From Akebia trifoliata (taxonomy: Eukaryota; Streptophyta; Magnoliopsida; Ranunculales; Lardizabalaceae): 64,000 bases of DNA. The stretch is taken from contig CM030706.1 of the NCBI GenBank assembly GCA_017979445.1, positions 12,014,967 through 12,078,966 of the forward strand, written 5' to 3'. Shown here piece after piece: positions 37,901 to 45,145 of the stretch; the stretch's first letter is position 1, and each line of letters opens with the position of its first letter. Below the pieces are notes generated by a model. That model ran no database searches, was not told where the DNA came from, and worked only from the letters and a program-made list of their open reading frames with translations. Made by a program: the position numbers and the translations under genes.

Positions 37901-40900
37901 AACATTTGCTAGTAAGAATGTAGGATTGTGTGAAAGATCAACTGTGTGGAGAAATTTTAGTGTTTTATTGAAATTAGGAATGGTAAGTTGCTAAAGAGTG
38001 TGGAGGAGCCAATTGATAGATGGATTGAACTGATACAAGGTACTTTTTACTTTGGTGATTACGTCTCATGGTAGTTGTCTAGATAATATAGAACATTGTG
38101 AGACCGGTGAGACTATTAAGAGAAGAGAAGGGAGTGTTTGTCAGTGATTTGAGCCTGATTTGGACAAGTCTGCAAGTGAGTCAAACGTAGGGATTGGAAA
38201 TTTGGTACTTAAACTGAGTGGAAATCCCTCAAGTGATGGAAGGAACTCTATTAATTTAATTAGATGAGTATAGCAGAAGTTCCAGGATTAAGGAGGGTTG
38301 CCTCATTGACAAAATGTGGGTTGGGTTAGAACATATGTATCACATAGGAATTTACTGATGTTTCCATTTTGTTGACTCTATTTTCTTGGTGGTTAAATTA
38401 TTTTTTTCATTTGAGGCCCCCTACCTCACCATGCTTATAGCTTTAATTTCTATGTTTAATCGCTTCCTAGGTAAAGTCGCGTTTTCTAGTGTTCATGGGC
38501 TGTTGTGGGTGAAAGAGTTGAAGTTTTTATTATTAATATTTTTGAAAAGTTGTGTCAATTTTGATGAAATTAATACATCATTCTCTATTCTTTTTAAGTA
38601 CACTATTTTATTCTTGAGAGAAAGACTGGTACAAAGAAATGAGAGGTGGTGCCTATGAAGTGTTATGTCTACAAATTGCATGGGTGGACTATGAAGCAGA
38701 ATCTCCAATAACAAATATCAATCTGATAACTGTATGGTGAAGTGGCCTTGGTATTAGGAGGTTTAGGTTAGTGAATCAAGCTTTGATGGGCAAGTGGTGT
38801 TGGTGGTTTGGCAATGAGGAGTTATTGAGGATGATAATTGCCTCGAAGTTTGAGGATCCTTTGGGGTGGGAGTGTAAGCTGAGTAGAGTGCCGTACGGGC
38901 GTGGTGTTTAGGTATTTCTAGTTTGGGTTCAGCCGCAGGGGAGCATATTTGTTATGAGGTGGGGAGGGGACTGTATCCGCTTTTGGGAGGATTGTTAGTG
39001 CAGTGAGTCCCCATTGCTGAGTTTGTTCCTTGGGTTGTATTCATTGCCCTTGAGGAAAAGAATGTTTGGTTCTGCTTTCCTGGTTCCAAACGAGAGGGGT
39101 GTTTCTTGGGATCTCGAGCTCAGAAGGAGATTGAACGACTAGAAGATTGGAGATGCAGCCGTTATCATTGACTTGCTTGTTGCAACCGGTCCTTCCCTAG
39201 ATAGAGCGGACCGTCAAATTTGGAAAGGCAGTCTTGACGGGCGATTTTTGATCAGGTCTTTCTATTCGTTGCTTGAATGGAATCATGACCCTTGCTTCCC
39301 GGCTTCCTTCATCAGGTCGTCCAAAGTGCCTCCCAAAATCTCTTTTTTCATTTGGTTGGCGGCTTTGAATAAGCTTCCTACGATTGATCTTTTAAGACGT
39401 AGGGGTCTTGTTCTGTTGGATTATTGTTGTATGTCTAAATCGAGTGGGGATTCAGTGGATCATCTTCTTATTCATTGTGAGATGGCTCATGGTGTATGGT
39501 CTTATTTTCTCTCTCTGTTTAACGTCTCTCGGTGTCAACCCCACTTGTTTGCCTCGCTCTTGCTTTGTTGGAAGACCATCTCTATTTTTGGCAGGTGGAA
39601 GATTTTATGGAAAATTTTTGCCCTTTGCAATTTGTTGGGGCTTGTGGAAAGAAAGGAATGGTCGCACTTTTGATGGGGAAGAAAGCTCCGTGCAAGAGTT
39701 AATTTTCAACCTTCTTGGTTTGCTGTTTTTTTTTGGTGTAACCAGTCTTAAGGACTTCAGAGGGTTGTTTTTTGAAGATTTTTTTGTTTAGGTGGGATGC
39801 TGTTAGTACATGGAGATTTTAGTTTGCTCTTGTTTTTGCGGACTTATTGTCCTCTTGTCAATGAAATTTCACTAATAAAAAGAATGTGGAACTTAGATGT
39901 CCGTGGAATGTTTCAAACACTAGGTGGACCATTAGATATGATTGAAACCTGTTGAATCTACATGAGTAATTGTTAACCATTAATTGATTTCTACATGTAC
40001 ATCTACTTGTTGACCAAGATCATACTCTACTTCAGTTTTCTCTCTTTTCTCGTTGCACGAGTCTATTGTCCCTTCACAGGATGAACATATTTAAGAATGC
40101 TTTTTTTTTTCTTGCTTCCTATGAAGTTCCATGCCGCCTACTGCTTTTATTGTTTGCTTTTCAAAGGATTTTGATTTGGGAGCATGTTATGTTATTGTGC
40201 ATTGCACATTCATATCTCTTAATGAGCATTGTCATGGCAAATTATTGTTCTCCATTTTCAGTTGATAGTCTAAGAAGGAATATTTATGTATTGGCAGGGA
40301 AGGATGATTCTGGCTCATTTGTGTGACGAACCCAAGGGCTTGAAAACTGGAATGTGTGTGGTATGTTGCGACTAACCAAATAATTCTGAAAACAATTTTT
40401 AGTATATTTTGTTTTTTTCAGATCTCACGGTGGCATATGGTTTTACGATACTGCTACCTATAAATAATGTTTAATCTTTCGGAAGAAAAAACACCTTTAA
40501 TATTCCACAAATATCATTCTTTGGAGTTCTCCGGCAAGAAAAATTCTTAGTAGATTTATCCTTGTTGGTGATATGATCTCATGTGAGACTTGTTGCTGAA
40601 AGAATAACATAGGATGTGCGCCCTTTATCGTCCTCGGGTACTTCTTGGAACCTTACGTTAGTATTAAGTTATGAAGTAATGTATGAGGTGTATTGTAATA
40701 CACCAAATCATATTTTTGGATTAACTCAATTAATTAGAGATTAGGATACATTTTTTTAGATTTGATTAGATATAATTGGGATTCTTCTATATAAATCCTA
40801 TTAGGGTTAATCATTATTCATTAATGAAGAATCAATAGATTTTCAAATTTTCACATGATATCAGAGCACAAGCTCTATTGAGCACACAGATCTTGTTACG

Positions 40901-43900
40901 TTGTTATTTCACTGGCGGTTTGGTGACATTACTAGCGAAATCCTATTGCATCTGTTCTCTCTTTTGGGTATTTCATCAGACACATTATATTCACTACTGA
41001 TTCATCACGCACTGCACCAAAGCTTCATTGATGGACATGATCTAAGGAGAAGAGAATTGATACAGGACAAGATGGAAGAACATATAATTCAAGGGTAGGG
41101 AATTTGATTTGGGAGTGGGTTAATGATTTGGGCCATGATAGGGTTAACGTAAAGGTTTAGGGTAAACCCAAAAAGGTTTGGGTTGTGGGGTTTAGTTTTG
41201 ACGTTTTGCAATTGCAATTAGGGATTTATTTTTATAAGGTAAAAGAAGGCGTCAGAGGTTGAGGAAAAGGGACTTTAAGAATCAAGAATTTAAGAGTTCT
41301 CAAGTTCAAGAAAATCAAGGATAAAGAAAAAAGATTATTAGAAAAAAACAAAGGGATAGAAGGATAGAACCATGGTATCACACCAAGGGTTTCTTGGTAT
41401 CACACCAAGAATAATGGAGAAGTCAATCAAAGAAACTCCATTGAAAGAAACTAATTTTTTATTCCATAAAATTTATGTAAATAAATCCTAATACAATATA
41501 TATAAAGAAATCCTATCTACGAATCCTAACTTGACTTAAACATTGACAATTTTGACCTTAATAAGCCAATCCTATATAAAATTGATACATTATCAATATT
41601 TTGACTATAACATTTTCAAAATTCATCGGAATCGCCAAATCTTGAGCTCATTAGATAAGCAACATAATAATACGACAATTTTTGACCCCTCAAAATAAGG
41701 TTTAAATAAAAGTGACGTGAATAGTACTTAACTTTAATCAACTTCATAATAACTAAAATAAAATAGAACTCCAAAACTAAAATATGGCCTAACTAGGATA
41801 GGCTCATGATCGGTGATGCCCCCATCAAGAATAAATAAAATCAAGGAAAGATGCAAAAATTGGATCCAAGTAATTCTCGGTTGGTTGGATCCTTCAAGCT
41901 GATGGATTTTGAAGACAATCCTGAATGTATTAAAGAATAAACTCGTTCTTGCAACTAGTCACCGTCGAAGGATCTTATCATGGTAGTGTTGTTTGGGGTT
42001 TTTCCTTAACTCTTTTAGATGGGTTCATTGTAATGGGTGCTGTTGTCCATCATCCAATAGTCACACAAGTCTCAGACTTACTGAAAAAGGAGCAATTAAA
42101 TCTTGATTTTTTTTTCATTGATTTAATCACTTTAGTTGCAAATTTTCAATAAGACATGACTTCTATGAACTTTATGATTAAATCACGAATTCACGATTAT
42201 ATCACGAACTTTGGGCTTAAATCAAGAAAAATATGACATTGATGCACTAGTAAGAGAATATGACCTTGATGGAGCATTTTACCAATAAAATGTCTTTTGA
42301 GATGGTTTGGGCTCGTAAACAGGAGGCTGATAACATTACCAGGGAGTGTTTTAGTGTAAATCATGGATTTAAAAGTCAGGGTGGCCAATATATGGGTGGT
42401 GTTTGGCAGCCAACGTTAGGGAGCCAATGCAGTTGTCCTATATGGCTTAAAAGTTTCGGATTGAGCTGATTGTGAGGATGATCTCTAGGGTGAGGAGATC
42501 ATCCTCACTAAAAACCAGCCCAATCTGAAACTTCTAAATCCATTAAAAGAGGTTTACAAATTATCGGTAAAAAATCGACAGTCCACAATTCTTAACCACT
42601 TTTGATGGGGTTAGAAGTTTCAGATTGGGTTGATTTTTTGTGAGGATCTCATCATAGAGATCATCCTCACAAAAAATCAGCCCAATGCGAAACTCTTAAG
42701 CCATATAGGACAAATGCGTTGGCTGCCGAACCTGACCCTATATGTATATATATATAATAAACCAAACATGGTGCCAAACATTTTTCAATACATGGAGTAG
42801 AAGTTTTGGAATGGACTGATTTTTTTCAAGATAGTCTGACAGTATTGGATATATTTGTCACAAATGCATCAGGAAACTAACTTCAGTTTGCCATTTTGTC
42901 CAGTCACTTTTGTATCTCCCTTTTGCCATTGGAAATGCGCTCACTGCCAGAATCAGCGGCGGGTATGTTAAGAGTTTTTTTTAATTTGGAACTTTGGAGT
43001 TCAATAAATGACTAGTTTTCCTCTTACGGCCTCTTTGATTGCCCCCCTTTTGTGGCAGGGTTCCTTTAATTGATGAGCGCTTGGTTCTTCTTGGTTATTG
43101 TGTCTTCACAGGTAAACCACTTATTTTATTTTTATCATTTATTTATTTATTATTGTGTGTTTGTGTTGGGGGCTGGGGGTGGATTGGTTGGCATATATTG
43201 AGAAGCTCGCAGTTATTGAATCAAGCTCCTAGAGAGTTATTATTTTTATTTTTGGCATTTTTATCAGTGTTAATTAAAACTATCTTTCTATTTCTCTATT
43301 TAGATATTTCCTGTAATCATATTGGGTGCCTCACATTTTTTTTTTTCGTGAAATCAGTTGCACTCTACTTGTACTTTGCCACATCAGTCATCCACGAAAT
43401 CACCGCTGCCCTGGGAATCAACTGCTTCAGGTGAGAATGTCATGCTCAACTCACGCAGAATAGAAAAAAAAAAAAAGAATTGGAAACTTTTCCTAGCATC
43501 TAACACTAATTAATGATGCTCTAAATTGTTTTTGTAAACATTGTTTGGCATTTTTCTTACTGTGTTAGAGCAATTATTATGGCCCCATTTTTCTTATCTG
43601 TGGGTTCCCCAAACTTTGGAGTGACGAACTGTGGTGCAGTCCAGAGACCTTTTGCTGCCTACCTGTTCTCCTCCCACTCCGCTCTCATTCAAATACTGCT
43701 TTTATGAGAAAGCCTGCATTTAGATTAGATGTCTTGTTACTGCTTGACAAATAATAAACGCTTTTGAAGGATATCTTAAAACAGATATAAGGCAACATGG
43801 TTCAAAGTTTCGTTCTATTTCGGAATGTTTGGGTGGAGTATTCTGGTTTTGGTCGAGAGCAGAAAGAAATATTGACCTGTAACATTGCAGGTTTTCAGAT

Positions 43901-44110
43901 TGTATTTGAATGTCCCAAAATGTTTAGGTCGAATCTGTCTCGCTTGCTCTCTTGACCAAAATATTTCCTTGAGATGAGTTTTTAAACGTTGGAGGCAACA
44001 GTTATAGGAATATTACTTGCAAATTATTTTCGAATTTGTATAAATTTTTTTTCTTTTAATTTTAATTTTTCTCTTACCCACATGACAGGATAACGAGGAA
44101 AGAAGCTTGA
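7906..44110 (+). CDS. AAPT1: aminoalcoholphosphotransferase (choline/ethanolamine phosphotransferase), 18 exons
   Basis: The enzyme transfers phosphocholine or phosphoethanolamine from its CDP-ester to diacylglycerol, the last step of the Kennedy pathway in ER/Golgi membranes. Exons as read here: 7906-8042, 11851-11860, 11962-12012, 13062-13139, 13725-13800, 14312-14334, 14423-14523, 28685-28779, 28923-28991, 36717-36786, 37419-37482, 37557-37597, 37682-37766, 40298-40360, 42904-42962, 43059-43111, 43358-43430, 44089-44110. All introns are GT-AG and all phases join, giving 1170 nt and 389 residues, the usual length of plant AAPT. The CDP-alcohol phosphotransferase signature DG-x2-AR-x8-G-x3-D-x3-D is complete: D98, G99, A102, R103, G112, D116, D120. 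The rest is a multi-pass membrane protein starting [19 protein letters not shown] and ending ITRKEA. No stop or frameshift was found. AAPT1 and AAPT2 cannot be separated by sequence alone; the symbol is by family. Confidence 0.93.
8043..9187. other. intron 1, first part: unassigned, probable copia remnant at its right
   Basis: The AAPT donor GTAAGT is at 8043. The first 400 bp show nothing recognisable. From about 8560 the minus strand reads as a low-complexity linker typical of copia between integrase and reverse transcriptase, but no domain is certain. A run of 14 G lies at 8760-8773. Confidence 0.4.
9188..10399 (-). pseudogene. Ty1/copia gag fragment (UBN2-type), in AAPT intron 1
   Basis: The minus-strand translation begins near 10310 with [20 protein letters not shown]. 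It runs through a 193-codon stretch (9647-10228) with [35 protein letters not shown] and [15 protein letters not shown], the usual order of the copia-type gag polypeptide (UBN2 family). It continues after stops into an acidic tail with [12 protein letters not shown] at 9188-9394. Stops and frame changes lie between 9394 and 9647. Gag would coat the retrotransposon RNA in cytoplasmic particles. The upstream side of gag is cut by the hAT-like element at 10408. Confidence 0.75.
10400..11194. mobile_element. hAT-type non-autonomous element with perfect 8-bp TSD
   Basis: The body is 10408-11186 (779 bp). TTATTAGG flanks it at 10400-10407 and 11187-11194; eight bases is the hAT size. The left end TAGTGTTATCAAGG mirrors the right end, which reads TAGTGTAGTTAAGGG on the other strand. 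Just inside each end is a GC-rich block of GGCG and CCTCAGG/CCTTAGG units, while the core is AT-rich. No transposase is encoded. It lies just upstream of the copia gag fragment in AAPT intron 1. Confidence 0.85.
11195..11850. other. intron 1, last part: nothing recognised
   Basis: AT-rich intron sequence between the hAT-like element and the microexon. A pyrimidine-poor stretch precedes the acceptor ACATCAG at 11850. No coding remnant was recognised. Confidence 0.5.
11851..11860 (+). other. 10-nt microexon (exon 2) of AAPT
   Basis: Exon 1 ends ATG CC and exon 3 begins ATA ACA CTT (I-T-L). AAPT proteins need Pro-Pro-Asn-Met at the join. The 10 nt ACCAAACATG supply it: CC+A, CCA, AAC, ATG. They are flanked by ACATCAG on the left and GTAAGA on the right. 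Skipping it would shift the frame by one base and lose the conserved PPNM just before the first membrane segment. Intron 2 after it is only 101 bp, while intron 1 before it is 3.8 kb. Confidence 0.9.
12013..13061. other. AAPT intron 3: no element recognised
   Basis: Intron from GTAAGT at 12013 to TTTCAG at 13061. It is AT-rich, with a T-rich run before the acceptor. Short ORFs inside show no protein family. Intron 4 (13140-13724) is likewise plain. Confidence 0.5.
13862..14255. mobile_element. MITE with CCTTACTTAGTAAG ends in AAPT intron 5
   Basis: The left end CCTTACTTAGTAAGATTTTA and the inverted right end CCTTACTAAGTAAGGATTTC match over about 35 bp, and each contains a CTTAGTAAG palindrome. 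The body holds an A-rich run near 14000 and encodes nothing. It makes up most of the 511-bp intron 5. No clear target duplication was seen, so superfamily is open. Confidence 0.65.
15100..15590 (-). pseudogene. Ty1/copia reverse transcriptase C-terminal fragment
   Basis: The minus strand reads [20 protein letters not shown] and then [20 protein letters not shown], which matches the copia motif around YFLGIEVA, SQRKYVLDLL-ETG and KP-TPMD, the C-terminal part of the RT before RNase H. A stop follows near 15315. Farther downstream, traces such as [20 protein letters not shown] are weaker. Catalytic YVDD and the RT fingers are absent. Confidence 0.65.
15611..15965. mobile_element. hAT-like MITE with TAGGGTTGGCAATGG end
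   Basis: The left end TAGGGTTGGCAATGGATCGG and the inverted right end TAGGGTGTACCCCAATCC resemble ends of plant hAT MITEs. Internal repeats of GGATCGGTTCGG/ATCCGATC are typical of these elements. No matching 8-bp flanks were found, so the limits are approximate. It abuts the LTR of the copia element that follows. Confidence 0.5.
16811..20337 (+). pseudogene. copia gag-pol pseudogene (gag, protease, integrase, start of RT)
   Basis: Gag starts at about 16869 ([10 protein letters not shown]) and carries the UBN2-type opening [20 protein letters not shown], broken by a stop at 17077. Protease: [14 protein letters not shown] at about 18000, where the expected core is DSGASDHMTG; the change of Ser-Asp to Phe-Asp is visible. 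GAG-pre-integrase: [16 protein letters not shown] at about 18985. Integrase: [12 protein letters not shown] near 19230 and [20 protein letters not shown] near 19435. RT start: [20 protein letters not shown] near 20265. Many stops lie between these blocks. Integration and reverse transcription are no longer possible from this copy. Confidence 0.85.
18207..18791 (+). mobile_element. solo LTR (gypsy-like) inside the copia protease region
   Basis: The LTR is 18212-18786 (575 bp), starting TGTAGAGAGAAA and ending GATTCACA. Flanks AATAG (18207-18211) and AGTAG (18787-18791) form a 5-bp TSD with one change. Removing it rejoins the copia reading LLSVNSV with the downstream [13 protein letters not shown] region. 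Start and 3' block (CTAACTTGA, TTTTGGTAGGTACCACAC) resemble the LTRs of the 30.1-36.0 kb element, so both belong to related families. Confidence 0.8.
20338..20543. mobile_element. truncated hAT-like MITE rich in GGTTCGGTT/AACCGAACC
   Basis: It begins TAGGAGTGCAAC, the style of hAT MITE ends, and has inverted GGTTCGG and CCGAACC blocks. The matching right end is absent; the copia LTR begins at 20544 after a TATATATA tract. Confidence 0.45.
20880..21510 (+). repeat. degenerate short repeats in copia leader
   Basis: Units such as AGCAGGGTTGCTGTTTGGA, CACTACAGGGCCATCGTTTG and CAGCACAAGGGCTGTTTGGA recur at 25-60 bp spacing with substitutions. A similar TTGCTGCTGCTGTGTAGGGC repeat lies in the leader of the preceding copia at 16330-16640. 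Both precede gag, which points to a shared leader style. Confidence 0.65.
21562..22258 (+). pseudogene. copia gag (UBN2-type), frameshifted by a tandem duplication
   Basis: [13 protein letters not shown] opens the frame. [20 protein letters not shown] and [17 protein letters not shown] are the conserved gag opening. At about 21800-21830 the piece GCTAATGATTCTATGG is duplicated in tandem, shifting the frame. It continues as [40 protein letters not shown] and [20 protein letters not shown]. After another change, [20 protein letters not shown] follows at about 22130. It ends at 22258 without the zinc knuckle. Confidence 0.85.
22705..23822 (-). pseudogene. copia protease end, GAG-pre-integrase and integrase remnants
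   Basis: Minus-strand reading: [16 protein letters not shown] is the end of the retropepsin DSGASDHMTG block, whose first half ([11 protein letters not shown]) lies at about 24370-24410 across the [24 protein letters not shown] and [10 protein letters not shown] are the GAG-pre-integrase histidine-cysteine region (23256-23510). [20 protein letters not shown] and [20 protein letters not shown] are the integrase end (22705-23067). Stops separate the parts; the central DDE aspartates are not readable. Confidence 0.8.
23813..24366. mobile_element. MITE inserted in copia protease motif, with CTGTCAT flanks
   Basis: The body is 23820-24359 (540 bp). CTGTCAT occurs at 23813-23819 and 24360-24366, and this duplicates the ATGACAG of the copia ...HMTG motif. 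The left end ATGGTTCAAAATTTCATTTCG and inverted right end AAGGTTTAAAATCTCATTTTG are imperfect inverted repeats. It contains a GA microsatellite (23951-23976) and a TTTCGGCCGAAACG hairpin. Size of TSD (7-9 bp) leaves Mutator or hAT open. Confidence 0.65.
25190..25690 (+). pseudogene. LINE fragment (non-LTR RT C-terminal region)
   Basis: Frames give WEDYWWVG-like text, [15 protein letters not shown] and [16 protein letters not shown], the region between RT and zf-RVT of plant L1-type LINEs (family form: F-W-D-W-GS-LK-FP-LY and GLFSVKSFY). A 179-bp segment is duplicated in tandem: TTTGGGAGGATTGTTGGTGT near 25221 and its copy near 25400. RT catalytic residues are absent. Confidence 0.6.
25690..26270 (+). 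repeat. dispersed repeat ending TCTTGGTGTGATGCCAAGGACC, copy 1
   Basis: This stretch matches 41390-41810 in inverted orientation. Shared pieces are TATTCTGAGGGGTCAAAA, TACTACTCATGTCATTTTTATTTA (with changes) and the end CTTGGTGTGATGCCAAGGACCC. It separates the LINE fragment before it from LINE-like sequence after it, as an insertion would. LTR or TRIM origin is likely, but no ends were proved. Confidence 0.6.
26600..27495 (+). other. probable LINE 3' end and 3' UTR
   Basis: [20 protein letters not shown] and the shifted frame [19 protein letters not shown] near 26875-26960 resemble the WKERN-R-F ending of plant LINE ORF2. A T-rich untranslated stretch with CTTGTGGGTTTTGTAGGC follows, then ACTCAGTCATAAAAAAG at about 27476. 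The 88-codon ORF at 27301-27567 is hydrophobic but fits no family and is probably UTR. It may continue the LINE broken at 25690. Confidence 0.4.
27707..27746. repeat. CA microsatellite
   Basis: CACCCACACACCCACTCACA followed by pure CA repeats, in AAPT intron 7. Confidence 0.9.
28515..28592. repeat. imperfect CA/CCACA microsatellite
   Basis: A run of CCCACA and CACACA units interrupted by CATGCACC, about 90 bp before exon 8. The two long minus-strand ORFs here are products of the repeat, not genes. Confidence 0.9.
28989..29762. mobile_element. Mutator-like MITE at the exon 9 / intron 9 boundary
   Basis: The body is 28998-29753 (756 bp). The left end ATGGTATTAAATTTCGAT and inverted right end GAAGGTATTAAATTTTGAT match. 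Flanks ATGGTGAGC (28989-28997) and ATGGTAAGA (29754-29762) look like a 9-bp TSD with two changes. The left copy contains the splice donor in use (G|GTGAGC at 28992). The right copy carries a second, good donor (GGTAAGAAT). Internal repeats of GAAATATTTCGG are typical of this MITE style. Confidence 0.65.
30100..30656 (+). repeat. 5' LTR
   Basis: Direct repeat of 35467-36014 through most of its length. It contains the shared block AAGGAATGATTCCATTTCGG, a promoter-like CCTATAAATAGAGC at about 30450, and the terminal GTAAGACGAAATCACC. Confidence 0.9.
30718..31640 (+). pseudogene. gypsy gag remnant
   Basis: Reading frames give [20 protein letters not shown] at about 31205. Next come [48 protein letters not shown] and STTLAELA, a recognisable Retrotrans_gag order for Tat-type gypsy elements (family form: F-RF---A--I, A-F--GL, L--SL-KKPP-TL-EL). 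Stops and frame changes occur throughout. The zinc knuckle and everything after it are missing; the 79-bp array begins at 31663. Confidence 0.7.
31663..32345 (+). repeat. 79-bp tandem repeat array, about 8.5 copies
   Basis: GTAGTTC(A)GCCCTGTGTGG-type starts fall at 31663, 31742, 31821, 31847, 31926, 32005, 32084, 32163, 32242 and 32322. Spacing is 79 bp except one partial unit of 26 bp (31821-31846) and a last one of 80. Each unit carries GTGGCTCAGGGTCCCAAGTG and ACAACCCTAGTGGCTATTGT or variants. It lies between gag and the antisense ORFs of the gypsy element. Confidence 0.92.
32850..35090 (-). pseudogene. antisense ORF region of the gypsy element (Transposase_28-like start, coiled coil end)
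   Basis: Minus-strand frames, read from 35088 down: [20 protein letters not shown], then [11 protein letters not shown] and [20 protein letters not shown]. This fits the start of the 'putative gypsy type transposon' domain found in antisense ORFs of Tat elements. Farther on, 33319-33717 gives [20 protein letters not shown] and [20 protein letters not shown], a clear coiled coil. Frames are broken between blocks (stops near 34840, 34746, 33830). Function of these antisense products is unknown. The plus-strand 164-codon ORF at 32862-33356 overlaps and is most likely the shadow. Confidence 0.55.
35467..36014 (+). repeat. 3' LTR
   Basis: Partner of 30100-30656. Many single-base differences and small gaps separate the two, so the insertion is old. 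It carries GGCCTATAAATAGAAC, matching the TATA-like site in the 5' LTR. Confidence 0.9.
36263..36430 (+). repeat. 53-bp minisatellite, about 3 copies
   Basis: TTCCTCTTCTACCCCATTTT repeats at 36263 and 36316. A diverged third unit is at 36369 and a partial fourth near 36416. Two units are almost identical, so the duplication is recent. It lies about 290 bp before exon 10. Confidence 0.85.
37767..38739. other. AAPT intron 13, first part: nothing recognised
   Basis: AT-rich sequence between the exon 13 donor GTAATA and the LINE fragment. Short ORFs at 38386-38658 and on the opposite strand match no family. Intron 10 (36787-37418) is also plain. Confidence 0.5.
38740..39885 (+). pseudogene. LINE (L1-type) ORF2 C-terminal part with zf-RVT
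   Basis: Frames give [20 protein letters not shown] and [10 protein letters not shown], then the 166-codon stretch 39173-39673. It contains [39 protein letters not shown] and [20 protein letters not shown], and ends [20 protein letters not shown]. This is the zinc-binding zf-RVT region (C-x4..-H-x3-H-C type) at the end of plant LINE reverse transcriptases. After a frame change, [20 protein letters not shown] completes the usual ending. A poly-A-like AATAAAAAGAA follows at about 39870. RT palm motifs are absent: a 5'-truncated copy in AAPT intron 13. Confidence 0.85.
40689..40867 (+). mobile_element. copia-type LTR with primer-binding site in AAPT intron 14
   Basis: LTR: 40689-40855, TGTATTGTAATACACC to TTTTCACA, with CTATATAAATCC near 40790 as a TATA-like box. 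PBS: TGATATCAGAGC at 40856-40867. Downstream sequence to about 41100 may be its leader; no gag was recognised. Confidence 0.7.
41390..41810 (-). repeat. dispersed repeat ending CTTGGTGTGATACCAAG, copy 2 (inverted)
   Basis: Minus strand of 25690-26270. It shares TTGAGGGGTCAAAA, TCACGTCACTTTTATTTAAA and the end CTTGGTGTGATACCAAG. At its left end the TGGTATCACACCAAG piece occurs twice (about 41372 and 41396). It sits in AAPT intron 14. Confidence 0.6.
42394..42738. mobile_element. Mutator-like MITE (relative of 6884-7249) in AAPT intron 14
   Basis: Ends GGGTGGTGTTTGGCAGCC and, inverted, GGGTCAGGTTCGGCAGCC match, and GGCAGCCAACG is shared exactly. Inside, the AAAAATCAGCCCAATC-type block with GTGAGGATGATCTC again occurs in four copies, two per strand. 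The central spacer includes CGACAGTCCACAATT, the counterpart of GGACGGTCCACGATT in the first copy. Flanking TATATG could be part of a TSD. Confidence 0.8.
42768..42835. mobile_element. truncated end of the same MITE family
   Basis: GGTGCCAAACATTTTTCAATAC and GTAGAAGTTTTGGAATGGAC match the first 70 bp of the 6884-7249 element. The rest is missing. It ends about 65 bp before exon 15. Confidence 0.6.
43790..44000. mobile_element. short MITE with AGGCAACA TSD in AAPT intron 17
   Basis: Body 43798-43992 (195 bp). AGGCAACA flanks it at 43790-43797 and 43993-44000. The left end TGGTTCAAAGTTTCG is like the MITE at 23820. The right inverted end is weak. Eight bases fit hAT; a 9-bp version would have one change. 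Confidence 0.6.
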
Positions 44111-44450
44111 GAAAAGCTAATTCTTCAGCCTCTTGGTGCATGTTTCTCCATGCGTATATGTACAGTAAATATATTATTTTGTTTGGCACCAAAAATCTAG
44201 AAACACTCTATATATATGTTGCTTTCAATGGGTTGAGGGTTTGGATGATGGTCTCTCAGAAAATACTTTTGTTAACACCCTCGGCCCTGTAATCTATTGT
44301 TGTATTTGGGATTTTGTTAAAAGGATAGATTGTCTTTTGTTGATTATTATAGAACTTATATAGATGTATATATTTTTATTGTGACCTCAAGATTGTGTTT
44401 AATTGAGCTCCATACAAAAACGTTTGATTGCCTGAAGATCCAATGCGTGA
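44111..44450 (+). other. probable AAPT 3' UTR
   Basis: The stop TGA ends at 44110. The following 300 bp are AT-rich with T-rich tracts and no competing ORF of known type. A cleavage site near 44380-44400 would be usual, but no unambiguous AATAAA is present. Confidence 0.45.
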
Positions 44451-44534
44451 CAGATCTGGTTCAATTACATACAACAGAATAACTCGGTTACTAGACAAAT
44501 AATCAAATATGCATATTATTTTAAAATTCCATTC

Positions 44535-45145
44535 CCAAAGGAAATGTCAAGAAGCAATGAAACCATTGGATACATCATTACAGTTTAGTAGTACGTGTCA
44601 TCCACAGACAGATGGTCGGACAAAGGTGGTAAACTGAATCTTGAGCAATATTTTGTGGAGTTTGTTTAGTGAGAATCCTAAATAGAGGGATCTTGCTCTT
44701 ATCTGAGCTGAGTTTGCATATAATAATGTGGTTAATAGCTCTATTGAAAAACCATTGTGATTGTATACGGTCGACTTCCTACATACATGTTGGATTTAGT
44801 TCCACTATCAAAATTATCTGGTATGAGAGTTAGTGCAGATCATGGTTGAAAAGATGACTTCCGTTCATGCTAATGTCAAAAACTAGTTTGAGGAATCAGT
44901 TAGCAAGTATAAAGCTATTGCTAACAAACATCGTTGGCTAAAGATTTTCAAAGAGAGTGACATGGTTATGATTCATCTTCGCAAGGAGAGATTTCCAGTA
45001 GGTATGTACAACAAATTAAAGTAAAAGAAAATTGGACCATTCAAGGTTATGTGAAAAATTAATGACAATGTTTATGTTAATGATCTTCCTAATGGCATGG
45101 CTATCTCGAGGATTTTCAATGTATAAGATTTGTTTGATACATGCA
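44535..45145 (+). pseudogene. Ty3/gypsy integrase C-terminal fragment
   Basis: Reading frame gives SLQFSSTCHPQTDGRTKVVN, the SSA-HPQTDGQTEVVNR motif that holds the last part of the rve integrase core. It continues LALI-AEFAYNNVVNSSIEK, VSKYKAIANKHRWLKIFKES, DMVMIHLRKERFPVGMYNKL, KIGPFKVM and GMAISRIFNV. That order is the gypsy integrase tail. Stops at several sites show decay. The catalytic glutamate region is just upstream and not readable. Confidence 0.85.
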
